Below are positions 1-8,231 of a DNA stretch of 64,000 nt, one piece after another. This stretch comes from Enterococcus_C asini_A (GTDB lineage: Bacteria; Bacillota; Bacilli; Lactobacillales; Enterococcaceae), in assembly GCF_031928785.1 (NCBI RefSeq), contig NZ_JARQAL010000007.1; one strand, written 5' to 3'. The notes beneath the pieces were generated by a model. It saw nothing but the letters and a program-made list of their open reading frames with translations, made no database searches and was not told where the DNA came from. Positions within the stretch are counted from its first letter, which is position 1, and every line of letters begins with the position of its first letter. The translations under genes were made by a program, and so were the position numbers.

Positions 1-68
1 ATTACCAAACGCCCTTGGAAGTATTTATGAGTTACATGAATAAAGATATTTTGTCTAGCTTAATTTGA
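1..68 (+). mobile_element. 3' end of IS30-family transposase, cut by window edge
   Basis: The frame starting at base 3 reads YQTPLEVFMSYMNKDILSSLI and stops at 66-68. The TPLEVF motif is typical of the extreme C-terminus of IS30-family transposases, where it follows an RPRK-type segment that would lie left of the window. The protein would be a DDE transposase. Only 21 residues are visible, so the family call is an inference from a short motif. A terminal inverted repeat would be expected just downstream of base 68, but I cannot confirm its boundary. Confidence 0.45.
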
Positions 69-199
69 CAAATCAAAATTTATAAAAATCACTTTTGAGC
101 CCACGAATATCCCACGAAAATGAATAAATCGTAGTTTTCTGAAAACCGTTATAAGAAGCGTTTCAATCATATTTTGTCACCCAATGTATAACCAATTAA

Positions 200-287
200 G
201 TGGATGGCAGGACTCGAACCTGCGTCTTTTATAAAGTATCTAGCCACTTGCTGGATACCGTAAAAGTAAAACTCCGTGTTCATCCAC
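200..287 (-). ncRNA. tRNA-like sequence lacking a D-arm
   Basis: On the minus strand a perfect 7-bp acceptor-like stem (200-206 with 281-287) stacks on a perfect T-arm: stem GCAGG/CCTGC with canonical loop TTCGAGT (207-223). A further arm pairs 226-231 with 261-266 and 236-240 with 254-258, closing a 13-nt loop. The D-arm is replaced by 14 unpaired bases (267-280). No CCA is encoded and no normal 7-nt anticodon loop exists, so it is not a standard tRNA. The layout resembles the tRNA-like domain of tmRNA without its messenger part, but no tag reading frame was found nearby. It could be a decayed tRNA, an attachment-site relic, or a functional tRNA mimic. Confidence 0.4.
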
Positions 288-681
288 GACTTTAGTCTAC
301 AAAAGACTCTTTAAGCTCCTAAGGAATTTACTAGGAGTTTTGATGAAGAGTTGTGAAGAGAATCTGAAGGATTGCTGGCAATTACTTGCGGCTGAAAACT
401 AGTTTATTCTTGGTTATTCCCATTAAGAACAGGATTGCGGGGTTATGGACGTCCATAATCGCCAAAGTAAAGAAAAGTGAAAGTAAAGGAAAGAAAAGAA
501 AAGGCTCGTCGCCGCCTGCCATATCTATACTAGGCATAATAATAAGCAAGCATGAAAAACAAGGCGACAGACAGCCAGCGACTTGCTTTAATTAAAATAT
601 AATTAGAATTTATTTTGCTCTTTGACATAACGCTAGTTTTATTCGTGTTAATAGTGAAGGCTAAAGAGCGGAGGGATTGAC
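288..681. other. Non-coding stretch with a 16-bp perfect palindrome
   Basis: No convincing gene is visible. Bases 443-458 form the perfect palindrome TTATGGACGTCCATAA, a possible operator. Bases 465-505 are strongly purine-rich. A TTGACA box at 622-627 could serve the gene starting at 682, but no good -10 element lies at the right distance. Short open frames on both strands lack ribosome sites and protein-like composition. Confidence 0.4.
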
Positions 682-1748
682 ATGGTACGACCATTAAAAC
701 AAGGCTTAGATTATTTTCCTGTAGATGTGAATTTTTAGGGGATGTAAAAGTGCGACGGGTGCGCATGGCTTGCGGGATGGAAGCAGTGGGGATTTTGGTG
801 TATTTGCTGAGTTTGATTTACCGAGATCACGGTTATTATGAAAAATGGGATGAGGAATTGTGCTTTTTAACGGCGATGGAGTTGTATTTGACCGAAGATG
901 TGGTGGAAAAAGTCGTAGCAAAAGCGGCGCAAGTGGGCTTTTTTGATGGGGAACTCTTAGAAACCCAAGGGATTTTGACGTCATCAGGAATTCAAGCGCG
1001 CTTTTTGGCGGCGACCCGAAAGCGCAAAGTCCGTCGCTTGGTGAAAGAATATGTGGTGGTGGATTTAACGGATGAACCGCGGATTGAATTGATAACTTCT
1101 ATAGAAAAGAAGCAGATCTGTAAGAAAAAGCTTGATGACAAGCTGGCGTCAAAGACCGATAACTGTGCCGATACACCTAAAAAAAGTGCCTTTCAGCCGG
1201 ATTTCCTAGAATCTCAGCCTGCAAGTACAGCGCAAATTGCAACAGCAAATTCAGAGTTAGACCAGAGCGCTGACTTGGTGCACCCTGGTCAGAAATTAGC
1301 AGAAAGTCAGCCACAAGCACCGATTTCTAGGGATGCTTTTCAAGGAGAACAAGGCTTATCTACAGGAGAGGATCAATGGGATTTGTTGTGCGCCGAAGGA
1401 CCTCAACTGAAAAACGAGCAGTTTCTTGCCAATCATTCCATTAATTTTTCACAAGTCGCTGGGACGAGTCCCGAAAGTTCCGGCCAGTCAGCGGGGAGAG
1501 TCCGTGAGCAGTCAGCAAGGAGAAAAAACTCCCAGGCAATGGAAAACCTATCGCCAGCACAAAGGGAATTGCATTTTTCCTCAGAGAATCAGGAAGATAA
1601 AGCCCGCCTTAAAGAACGTTCCGACCGGGAAATGTGGCTTGCTAATCAGCGGGAGATGTATTTAATTGCCCCCAACTGTTTTCATCTGGATCCGCGTTTT
1701 GCTGTGAGTGAGGACGAGTTAGACTGGATTTACAACCGAGCCCAATAG
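682..1748 (+). pseudogene. Lin1244/Lin1753-type (DUF4373) protein, frameshifted
   Basis: ATG 682 follows a GGAGG site (670-674) and encodes MVRPLKQGLDYFPVDVNF before TAG at 736-738. A -1 shift at the T run 732-736 restores the frame (LGDVKVRRVRMACG...) and runs to 1748. The joined protein has the DYFP-D-F-D-K-V pattern of the Lin1244/Lin1753 N-terminal domain, found in phage- and plasmid-associated replication-type proteins, followed by a long polar linker and a C-terminal segment ending DELDWIYNRAQ. Both halves look well conserved, so the lesion is recent, a sequencing error, or a frameshift site. GTG 750 could also restart translation. The exact function of the family is unknown to me. Confidence 0.65.
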
Positions 1749-1879
1749 AGGAAGTTTTAGAAAAATGGGTGCCAGAGAGGACTTTAATCGCCTTATTCCC
1801 ACTTTCACTTTTAACTCCCAGACTAAATAGAGGCGCTTTTGGCTAATTTTGGTACAATGGACAAAAGGAGTGGTGGACA

Positions 1880-2464
1880 ATGACAACCATCTATTTAATG
1901 CGCCATGGGGAGACATTATTTAATCGTCTGCATAAAAAACAAGGCTGGTGCGATTCCCCATTGACCCAATTAGGGATTCAGCAAGCATTAGTGGCTAAGA
2001 AATATTTTAAAAATAACGAGATTACTTTTGATGAGGCCTTTTGCTCCACGGCAGAGCGGGCTAGTGATACTCTAGAAATCATTACACCGCAACCCTATAC
2101 GCGTTTGAAAGGCTTGAAAGAATGGAACTTTGGCCGCTATGAAGGTCAAGATGAATTTTTAAACCCACCGCAACCTTATGGGGATTTTTTCAAAACCTTT
2201 GAAGGCGAAGGAGAAACCGAAGTCCAAGAGCGTTTCAATGCTGCCATGCTAAAAATTGCGAAAGAAACGACAGGCCAGCAAATTTTGGTGGTGGCCCACG
2301 CAGCGGCAATTCGGGCTTTTATGCGCTTGTGGGAGCATACTACAGAGATTCCTTCGTTAAAGCGTTTGACTAATTGTGGTATTTTACGCTTTGACTTTGA
2401 TTCTGAGCAGGAGCAATTTCATTTGCAAGAAGTGGTGGAGCATGATTTTTCGAATTTACACTAG
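1880..2464 (+). CDS. Histidine phosphatase (phosphoglycerate-mutase-like) family protein
   Basis: 194 residues, start ATG 1880 after an AAAGGAG site. The N-terminus MTTIYLMRHGETLFN carries the RHGE catalytic motif of branch-1 histidine phosphatases; the second histidine sits in VVAHAAAIRAF near residue 140. These enzymes remove phosphate from small sugars, nucleotides or phosphoglycerate by a phosphohistidine intermediate in the cytoplasm. Substrate cannot be told from sequence; it is shorter than the dedicated glycolytic GpmA (about 228), so a GpmB/PhoE-like phosphatase is more likely. A TACAAT -10-like box (1853-1858) lies just upstream, so it is probably transcribed alone. Confidence 0.85.
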   Translation: MTTIYLMRHGETLFNRLHKKQGWCDSPLTQLGIQQALVAKKYFKNNEITFDEAFCSTAERASDTLEIITPQPYTRLKGLKEWNFGRYEGQDEFLNPPQPYGDFFKTFEGEGETEVQERFNAAMLKIAKETTGQQILVVAHAAAIRAFMRLWEHTTEIPSLKRLTNCGILRFDFDSEQEQFHLQEVVEHDFSNLH

Positions 2465-2466
2465 AC

Positions 2467-2514
2467 TTGAAAAGGACAGTTAAATAGTGTACACTATTTT
2501 TGAAAATCGTTTCA
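2467..2514 (+). promoter_or_regulatory. Promoter with overlapping palindromic operator
   Basis: TTGAAA (2467-2472) and TACACT (2490-2495) are 17 bp apart. The -10 box lies inside a perfect 18-bp palindrome, AAATAGTGTACACTATTT (2482-2499), and the inferred start region carries a second dyad TGAAA-4-TTTCA (2501-2514). This arrangement suggests a repressor-controlled promoter for the RNA and gene downstream. The regulator is unknown. Confidence 0.55.
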
Positions 2515-2665
2515 GAAGAAAGTAGGATGTTTTGTGAGTGTAGTCGGTATCTAACCTAGCAATTGAAGCCAAATAGACGGTTTTATTTGGCATGCCTGTA
2601 GATACCTGAGCGATTTGATTATTGCAGTGATGTAAGGAGACAGGCTCGTTTTGTCTCCTTTTTTG
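2502..2665 (+). ncRNA. Structured RNA or attenuator leader ahead of the MutS-like gene
   Basis: Downstream of the promoter at 2467-2495 lie two nested helices: GGTATCT/AGATACC (2546-2552 with 2600-2606) enclosing GCCAAAT/ATTTGGC (2568-2574 with 2585-2591), with an asymmetric internal loop of 15 and 8 nt. An intrinsic terminator follows: AAGGAGACA/TGTCTCCTT (2634-2642 with 2652-2660) and a T run. The predicted transcript is about 160 nt with no obvious ORF. It could be a stand-alone small RNA or a riboswitch-like attenuator for the gene at 2821, which begins about 155 nt further on. It matches no RNA class I recognise (not T-box, SAM-III, PyrR or tmRNA). Confidence 0.5.
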
Positions 2666-2820
2666 TGCATTTTTTTACCCTTGTGCTGGATGCTCTTAGA
2701 TGAAAAGCTAAGATAGAATAACGTAACAAGTCGGATAAAAAAACACCCTCTGAAAATAATCACCACCATTCTGAAACGAAGTCGGGTTTTACAGCTTGCC
2801 TGAAGAAAGGAAAGCAAAAG

Positions 2821-4734
2821 ATGATCCGTATTTATGAAGAAACTGGTTTTGACCAGATTATAGCAGAAATTAAAGGCAATATAATCAGTGATTTTGCCAA
2901 AAAAGATTTTGACAACCGCAGGCCAACGAACAATTTACAGACAGCCCAAAAGCGTTTAACCGAAACAAAAGAAGCCATGGTGCTCCTAAGCTCTGGGCAA
3001 CACGTACCTTTTATGGGCATGCGAACCATTGAACATCTGACCTCAAAAATTGAGCGGGGGATGGTTTTAGAGGCCGGGGAATTGACGGAGTACAGTGATT
3101 TTCTTCGGAGTTTTCGCTTGATTAAGCAATTATTTGAAAAAAATCAATACCAGACACCCACCTTGCACCGCTATACAGCCGGGCTGGGAGATTTCACCGA
3201 AGTCTGTGAGGCGATTACACAAGCCATCAATGGCGCTCACGTCAAAGATGAGAGCTCGCGGGGGTTGCGGAAAGTGCGTAGCCGGATTCACAAGTTGGAG
3301 TCTGGGATTAATCAAGCCTTAGAAAAGCACTTGAAAAATCCTACCACGGCGAAATACTTACAAGATCGCTTAGTGATTGAAAAAGAAGGACGCCAAACTT
3401 TGCCGGTAAAAACTGAGTTTCAGTCTAAAATTAATGGGACGATTATCGAACGTTCCAGTCGCGGTACCACCGTTTTTATCGAACCTACTGCAGTGAGTAA
3501 AAATAACGATGCTCTGATTTTAGCTCGAGGAGAAGAAACTGGGGAAATCTACCAAATTTTAGCAGGACTGACCGGGTTGATTGCTGATAAATTAACGGAA
3601 ATCGGCTATAGCCGGGAGATTATTGGAGAACTGGATATTATTTTTGCCCGGGCCAAGTATTCTCGGCGCATAGAAGGAAAACCCGTGGCCATCAATGACC
3701 AAGAAGTGCTGCATTTGGATCATTTGTACCATCCTTTATTAGGCTCACAAGCGGTACCTCTAACGGTCAGTCTAGGAGAAAAGTCCCGTGGTTTGATTAT
3801 CACCGGACCTAACGCTGGCGGGAAGACACTGGTCTTGAAAACCGTCGCTTTAGCCTGTTTGTGTGCGGCTTCCGGGATTTTATTAAAACACGGGGGCAAT
3901 AGCCAAGTGCCGATTTTACAGGATATTTTTATCGACATTGGCGATCAACAAAATCTGGACAATGCGCTTTCCACTTTTTCGGCACATATGGACAATGTGG
4001 CAAAGATTTTAAGGCAAACAAAACCGGCCAGCTTGGTGCTCTTAGATGAAATTGGCAGTGGCACGGAGCCTAAAGAAGGGGCGGCTTTGGGGATTGCCAT
4101 TATGGAAGAGCTGTATTTAAAAGGAGCCTTGGTGATTGCTACCACCCATTACGGGGAAATTAAAGACTTCGCCTTGGCCCATCCCGATTTTCGCACCGCC
4201 GCCATGGCCTTTGATGAGGTGAATTTAAAGCCGAAATACCAACTGTTAATGGATCAAGTTGGCGCTAGTAATGCCTTTTGGATTGCCAAAGAAAAAGCAT
4301 TGCCGGAATCTGTCTTGCAACGAGCCCAAGGATATTTAGCAGGAGAAGCCTATGAGTTGCAACAAGTTCAATTAAAAATGCGCAAAATGACTTCAGCTAC
4401 TGTCGCCAAGAGCACGGAAAGCCAAAATGAGAGCACGCCGATTTTTGCAAAAGGAGACCGGGTGCTCTTAACGGAAACTAAAGAAAAGGCCTTGTTTTAT
4501 GAGGAATTAGAACAAGAGATGGCACGGGTTTATTTGGATAAAACGTTCCGAGAAGTTCCGTTACGGCGCTTAAAATTAGTTACAGCCGCCACGGTTTTAT
4601 ATCCCGCAGATTACGATTTGGAAAGCTTATTTACCGATTTCCATGAGCGAAAATTTCAAAAAGACATCGACCGTGGATCGAAAAAAGCCCAGAAAAAATT
4701 ACGGAAACAAGCTGAAGCACGAAAAAATCAGTAG
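2821..4734 (+). CDS. MutS-family ATPase, MutS2-like without Smr domain
   Basis: 637 residues, ATG 2821 after AGAAAGGAAAG. It has the MutS core, clamp and ATPase regions of the MutS2 branch: Walker A GPNAGGKT near residue 330, Walker B LVLLDEIGSGTEP near 405 and the switch TTHYGEIK. MutS2 proteins are usually about 780 residues and end in a Smr endonuclease domain; here the chain stops after a basic tail, so Smr is absent. MutS2 relatives bind branched DNA or stalled ribosomes; this Smr-less form probably keeps ATP-driven clamp activity without cleavage. It stands alone between its structured leader and a small hypothetical gene. Assignment as MutS2-like is firm, the role is not. Confidence 0.85.
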   Translation: MIRIYEETGFDQIIAEIKGNIISDFAKKDFDNRRPTNNLQTAQKRLTETKEAMVLLSSGQHVPFMGMRTIEHLTSKIERGMVLEAGELTEYSDFLRSFRLIKQLFEKNQYQTPTLHRYTAGLGDFTEVCEAITQAINGAHVKDESSRGLRKVRSRIHKLESGINQALEKHLKNPTTAKYLQDRLVIEKEGRQTLPVKTEFQSKINGTIIERSSRGTTVFIEPTAVSKNNDALILARGEETGEIYQILAGLTGLIADKLTEIGYSREIIGELDIIFARAKYSRRIEGKPVAINDQEVLHLDHLYHPLLGSQAVPLTVSLGEKSRGLIITGPNAGGKTLVLKTVALACLCAASGILLKHGGNSQVPILQDIFIDIGDQQNLDNALSTFSAHMDNVAKILRQTKPASLVLLDEIGSGTEPKEGAALGIAIMEELYLKGALVIATTHYGEIKDFALAHPDFRTAAMAFDEVNLKPKYQLLMDQVGASNAFWIAKEKALPESVLQRAQGYLAGEAYELQQVQLKMRKMTSATVAKSTESQNESTPIFAKGDRVLLTETKEKALFYEELEQEMARVYLDKTFREVPLRRLKLVTAATVLYPADYDLESLFTDFHERKFQKDIDRGSKKAQKKLRKQAEARKNQ

Positions 4735-4881
4735 GACAGTGGATAGTTTAAAAAGCTTTGGTGGATTTTTCACGTTTATGAGTACAATTTACTCCAATTT
4801 ACAAGGCTTAAACCCGCCATTTTTCCTTCAAGTCGGGGTATAATAAAGAAAAGTGTTGCTTTTGGCAAAGGAGGGCATAGT

Positions 4882-5103
4882 ATGTTGAATCCTTTTATCA
4901 ATGCTGGTTTGGAAGTGGCGTTAAAAGAACTTTTCAAAGACCAGTTCAACACCGAGCAGATTTACCAAGTGACCGATTTGAAAAAGACCCACTTGATTAT
5001 CTATGTTTATCCCAATCGTCTGTGCTTTGTCTTTACGGAAGAAAAACCGGAGCCCATTGTAAATGTTGGATTGCCTGATTACCAATTGTCCTGGCAAGTG
5101 TGA
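4882..5103 (+). CDS. Small hypothetical protein
   Basis: 73 residues, ATG 4882 seven bases after a clear AAAGGAGG site, which makes it a likely real gene. The protein is soluble-looking with mixed helix and strand (LKELFKDQFNTEQIYQV, then HLIIYVYPNRLCFVF). No signal peptide or membrane segment is present and I do not recognise a family. It sits in the same direction as the MutS-like gene and is followed directly by an inverted-repeat element that supplies terminator hairpins. Confidence 0.65.
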   Translation: MLNPFINAGLEVALKELFKDQFNTEQIYQVTDLKKTHLIIYVYPNRLCFVFTEEKPEPIVNVGLPDYQLSWQV

Positions 5104-5120
5104 AGTTAAGCGTTGAAGGT

Positions 5121-5438
5121 GCTGTGACAAAAGTCGTATTCCAGTCCTCCGAACCGAACATTACTATACGTGAGACGAAAGCAAAAGACGAGACTCTTTC
5201 ATGAAGGAACATAGGAAGAGTCTCGTCTTTTCATTTCTAAAAATTTCAAACGGTGACTAACCTTAATTTCATCAAGCTAAGTCACCGTAATTCACTTTTT
5301 CTCTGAACACGTATGGTAATGTTTCTTCTACGGACTGAAACACAACTTCTTCACGATTAATTTTCAAACGTACATTTATTTGACTTAAAATCAAAACGTT
5401 CGCTATTTTTTGTTTATTAGTTACTTATGTCACATCCC
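5121..5438. repeat. MITE-like inverted-repeat element, copy 1
   Basis: The element is bounded by imperfect terminal inverted repeats, GTGACAAAAGT at 5124-5134 and its partner ACTTATGTCAC at 5424-5434 (311 nt between outer ends). It holds two hairpins, 5183-5200 with 5214-5231 and 5250-5258 with 5280-5288. Read on the minus strand it aligns over its full length with the copy at 41462-41781, sharing blocks such as AACATTACCATACGTG and GTTCGGTTCG. It contains no ORF and fills nearly the whole intergenic space between two convergent genes. It resembles non-autonomous mobile inverted repeats; hairpin 2 may also act as terminator. Confidence 0.75.
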
Positions 5439-5461
5439 CTTTTTTTGTATAATCGTCGATA

Positions 5462-5498
5462 CAAAAAACTCCCTGCCACTAGTAAGCAGCAGGGAGTT
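5462..5498 (-). terminator. Terminator of the small acidic protein gene
   Basis: AACTCCCTGC pairs with GCAGGGAGTT; on the minus strand the hairpin is followed by TTTTTTG. It lies 13 bases beyond the stop of the gene at 5512-5766. Confidence 0.8.
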
Positions 5499-5511
5499 GT
5501 AGCAACAAAAA

Positions 5512-5766
5512 TTAGTTTTTGCCGAATAAGTCTTTGATTTTGTCTACGATACCATCAGATTCGCCAGCGGCTGCTTTGGCGTCGTCAACCATGTCTTTGG
5601 CTTGTTTTGCAAAGTCATCAGGGTTGAAATTGGTGATTAGGTCCTTGGCTTTTTCAGCGTAATCCCCAAGTTCGTCTTTGTGGTCTTCTACAAATTGTTG
5701 TGCCTTTTCTACATTGCCTTCGCCGATTAAATCTTTTACTTTTTGAATCAATTCTTCTTTGTTCAT
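5512..5766 (-). CDS. Small acidic helical protein, unknown function
   Basis: 84 residues (MNKEELIQKVKDLIGEG...). A GGAGG site (5774-5778) lies 7 bases before the ATG at 5766 and 4 bases before an adjacent upstream ATG at 5769, so the second is preferred. The chain is highly charged and predicted helical with repeated amphipathic D/E-K patterns and no membrane segment, ending KIKDLFGKN. Such small proteins are often abundant or stress-induced, but I recognise no family. It has its own terminator and an intergenic region upstream, so it is monocistronic. Confidence 0.75.
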   Translation of the reverse strand: MNKEELIQKVKDLIGEGNVEKAQQFVEDHKDELGDYAEKAKDLITNFNPDDFAKQAKDMVDDAKAAAGESDGIVDKIKDLFGKN

Positions 5767-5901
5767 CATTTTTCCTCCTAGGTGCGTGAAATTTTCAAAA
5801 AACACGCCTTATATACATAAGCAGTGTAGCATTCTTTGTGAAAAATGAGAAATAAAATGCCCTGGAAGTGACAAATACTCCAATGAATTTGTGAAAAGTG
5901 A

Positions 5902-6810
5902 CTAGGAATCTTCTTGGTTGCCGTCTTTTAATTTGGCATTTAATGTTGCCATTTTTCCTTGGGCTTCCGCAAATAGCTCGGGGATCTGTGTTAATAATTG
6001 GTTGCTGATCTGTAAAGAATCAGTGGCATTTGTATCCAGTGTTTGAGGAAATGTGGTGATTTCTGTCACTAATTTTTTGACTAAAGGTGCGGTTTTTTCC
6101 AAGACTTCAGACGGTAAATCTGCTTGAGAATAGGAGGCGTACAAGGTGCTGGTGGCGGTGATCGTGGCGCTGTACTGCAAAAGCCAAGTGAACAAATATT
6201 GGATTTCCAGCTCACCCATTTGCTGATTTTCGATAGCCAAAAGCAATGCCCGCACTGGCGGTAAGGTCAATTCTGGCGCGATTTTCGCTTCCGCAAGATG
6301 ATTTTCCTCAAGTTTAGGATGCAACGCCAAATCCAAGCGGTAGGTGCAATAGAGCAGTTCTTTCATGGTATCTAAGACAAAAGGGCCGGCTTCATCTTTT
6401 TGGTAAACCTTCGTCTCTGGCAAAATATCTTCAGCTAGTTTTGCGGCAATTTTAAAATTAGTAGGGGTGACATACAAATTAAAATAACGATCTTTGCTGG
6501 AAAGATAGGCAGCTAAAAGGGATTTTTTCGGATTACTTGCGCTAAATTCCGCCTGCCATTCTTTTTGAGTGATTTCTTTTAAACCCCTGAGTTCTTTAGC
6601 AACTAGCACTTCTTCAGCTGGTTTTAAGTTTTCTTTTTGAAAGCCCAATGTACCAAAATAAGCATAGGTATAAATGCTTTGGCTGCGAGCCAGTTCATTT
6701 AAAGAACATAATGGCATGCTTTCTCCAGACTTTTGGTTTAAGCGGCTAATCAAAGCAGCTACGAAGTTTTCAAAGGGTTCAGCTAATGTAGGTTTACGAA
6801 AGATGGCCAT
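5902..6810 (-). CDS. Hypothetical protein (302 aa)
   Basis: ATG 6810 follows an AGGAGG site at suitable spacing. The protein is predicted mostly helical and soluble, without signal peptide or transmembrane segments. The N-terminal half carries tyrosine-rich stretches (SIYTYAYFGTLGF, KDRYFNLYVTP); the C-terminal third is a leucine-rich helical region that could form a bundle. I recognise no enzyme motif or named family. It is transcribed leftward and separated by 135 bases from the small acidic gene, with no terminator seen between them, so the two could share transcripts. Confidence 0.7.
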   Translation of the reverse strand: MAIFRKPTLAEPFENFVAALISRLNQKSGESMPLCSLNELARSQSIYTYAYFGTLGFQKENLKPAEEVLVAKELRGLKEITQKEWQAEFSASNPKKSLLAAYLSSKDRYFNLYVTPTNFKIAAKLAEDILPETKVYQKDEAGPFVLDTMKELLYCTYRLDLALHPKLEENHLAEAKIAPELTLPPVRALLLAIENQQMGELEIQYLFTWLLQYSATITATSTLYASYSQADLPSEVLEKTAPLVKKLVTEITTFPQTLDTNATDSLQISNQLLTQIPELFAEAQGKMATLNAKLKDGNQEDS

Positions 6811-6972
6811 AAAAATCCTCCTGTTTTTCTTTTATTCTAGTCTTTTTGGGCAATGAGGACAAGAAAATAAGCGGAAATGCTCCGGTCATAATTTTATTTT
6901 ATCAAGCAAAAAGGCTGTTTTGTGGCGAATTTTTTCATATAATAAAGTTATCTGATTTAGAGGAGGAATTTC

Positions 6973-7986
6973 ATGCTTAACATGGCTTATATCGGTAACG
7001 GGAAAAGCACCAACCGCTACCACGTGCCTTTTGCTTTGAAAACAGGCAAAATCAATGTGAAAAAAATCTATGCTCGCAGAAAAACAGACACCTGGGCACC
7101 GGTTAAAGGGGCAGAATACACCCAGGATCTTAATGAAGTGTTAAATGATTCAGAAATTCAATTGGTGGCGATTTGTACGCCGGTAGCCAGTCATTATGAG
7201 CTGGCCAAACAATGTCTTTTGGCTGGGAAAAATACCTTAGTGGAAAAACCTTTTACAGAAACTTTAGAAGAAGCGCAAGAACTTTTTGCTTTAGCCAAAG
7301 AAAAAGGTTTGTTCTTGCAAGCTTATCAAAACCGCCGCTTTGATTCTGACTTTTTGACGGTACAAAAAGTGATTGAATCCGGTCGTTTAGGGGATTTATT
7401 GGAACTGGAAATGCACTTTGATTACTACCGACCAGAGATTCCTGAGAACACGGATTTTTCAGTGGAATCCAGTTATTTATACGGCCACGGTTGCCACACC
7501 ATTGACCAAGTGCTTTCTTATTTTGGCAATCCGGATGACATTCATTATGATGTGCGCCAACTTTTAGGACCAGATAAGATGAACGATTACTTCGATTTGG
7601 ATTTCTATTACGACAAGCTAAAGGTTTCTGTGAAGTCCAGTTATTTCCGCTTAAAAGAACGGCCAAGTTTTGTCATTTACGGCAAGAAGGGGGCTTTTGT
7701 CAAAGCAGATAAAGATCGCCAAGAATACGATTTGAAGCATTTTTACATGCCCGATCACGCTGACTTTGGCATCGATACCCCAGAACAATACGGCACGTTG
7801 ACCTATATGGATGAAAACGGGGTTTACCACGAAGAAAAAGTGATTTCTGAAGTGGGGGATTACAGCCGGATTTATGAGGGCATCTATGAAAGTATCGTAA
7901 ACGGCGCCCCGAAAATTGTGAAAGACGAAGAAACATTAAAGCAAATGGAAATTTTAGAAGAAGGGATTCGGCAAATGCGGGGGTAA
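6973..7986 (+). CDS. Gfo/Idh/MocA-family NAD(P)-dependent oxidoreductase
   Basis: 337 residues, ATG 6973 after GAGGAGGAATTTC. The N-terminus has the GNGKSTNRYHVPF motif characteristic of the YhhX/YdgJ subgroup, a Rossmann strand-turn-helix. VEKPFTETLEEA supplies the conserved E-K-P of the family, and GHGCHTIDQVL the downstream D-x-x-x-H-type active site. Family members oxidise or reduce sugars, inositols or related polyols with NAD(P). The specific substrate cannot be told. A TATAAT box at 6938-6943 and terminator at 8019 indicate a single-gene unit. Confidence 0.88.
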   Translation: MLNMAYIGNGKSTNRYHVPFALKTGKINVKKIYARRKTDTWAPVKGAEYTQDLNEVLNDSEIQLVAICTPVASHYELAKQCLLAGKNTLVEKPFTETLEEAQELFALAKEKGLFLQAYQNRRFDSDFLTVQKVIESGRLGDLLELEMHFDYYRPEIPENTDFSVESSYLYGHGCHTIDQVLSYFGNPDDIHYDVRQLLGPDKMNDYFDLDFYYDKLKVSVKSSYFRLKERPSFVIYGKKGAFVKADKDRQEYDLKHFYMPDHADFGIDTPEQYGTLTYMDENGVYHEEKVISEVGDYSRIYEGIYESIVNGAPKIVKDEETLKQMEILEEGIRQMRG

Positions 7987-8018
7987 AATACCGCCTCAAA
8001 AAATGCTAGTTCTAGGGA

Positions 8019-8047
8019 AAACACGTCTTTTAAGGGCGTGTTTTTTT
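8019..8047 (+). terminator. Terminator after the oxidoreductase gene
   Basis: AAACACG pairs with CGTGTTT around a 11-nt loop, followed by a run of T. Confidence 0.7.
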
Positions 8048-8148
8048 CATAGACGGAGAGATTACAAAATGTTCATGAGTACACATTGAGTATTGCCCAG
8101 TTTAACTAAGTTTGGCCGGAACTGTTTCTCTCAACTTTCTCATTAGAG

Positions 8149-8177
8149 TTGCGCCTTCACTTGTTCCAGAGTAAAAT
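8149..8177 (+). promoter_or_regulatory. Candidate promoter of DHH phosphoesterase gene
   Basis: TTGCGC (8149-8154) and TAAAAT (8172-8177) with 17-bp spacing, 54 bases before the chosen start. Confidence 0.4.
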
Positions 8178-8231
8178 AGATTTGTTTGCGACTGTTTGAA
8201 AAGTCGCTATAAAAGGAGCGAATACAAATTT

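Noticed and set aside
200..287. Calling the tRNA-like sequence the 3' end of tmRNA
   Set aside because: The T-arm is similar in style, but no tag reading frame and no tmRNA 5' end were found on the minus strand within several hundred bases.
386..595. Open frame of 69 codons on the plus strand and an overlapping minus-strand frame (530-766)
   Set aside because: Neither has a ribosome site; composition is low-complexity and basic from purine-rich DNA. Treated as chance frames.
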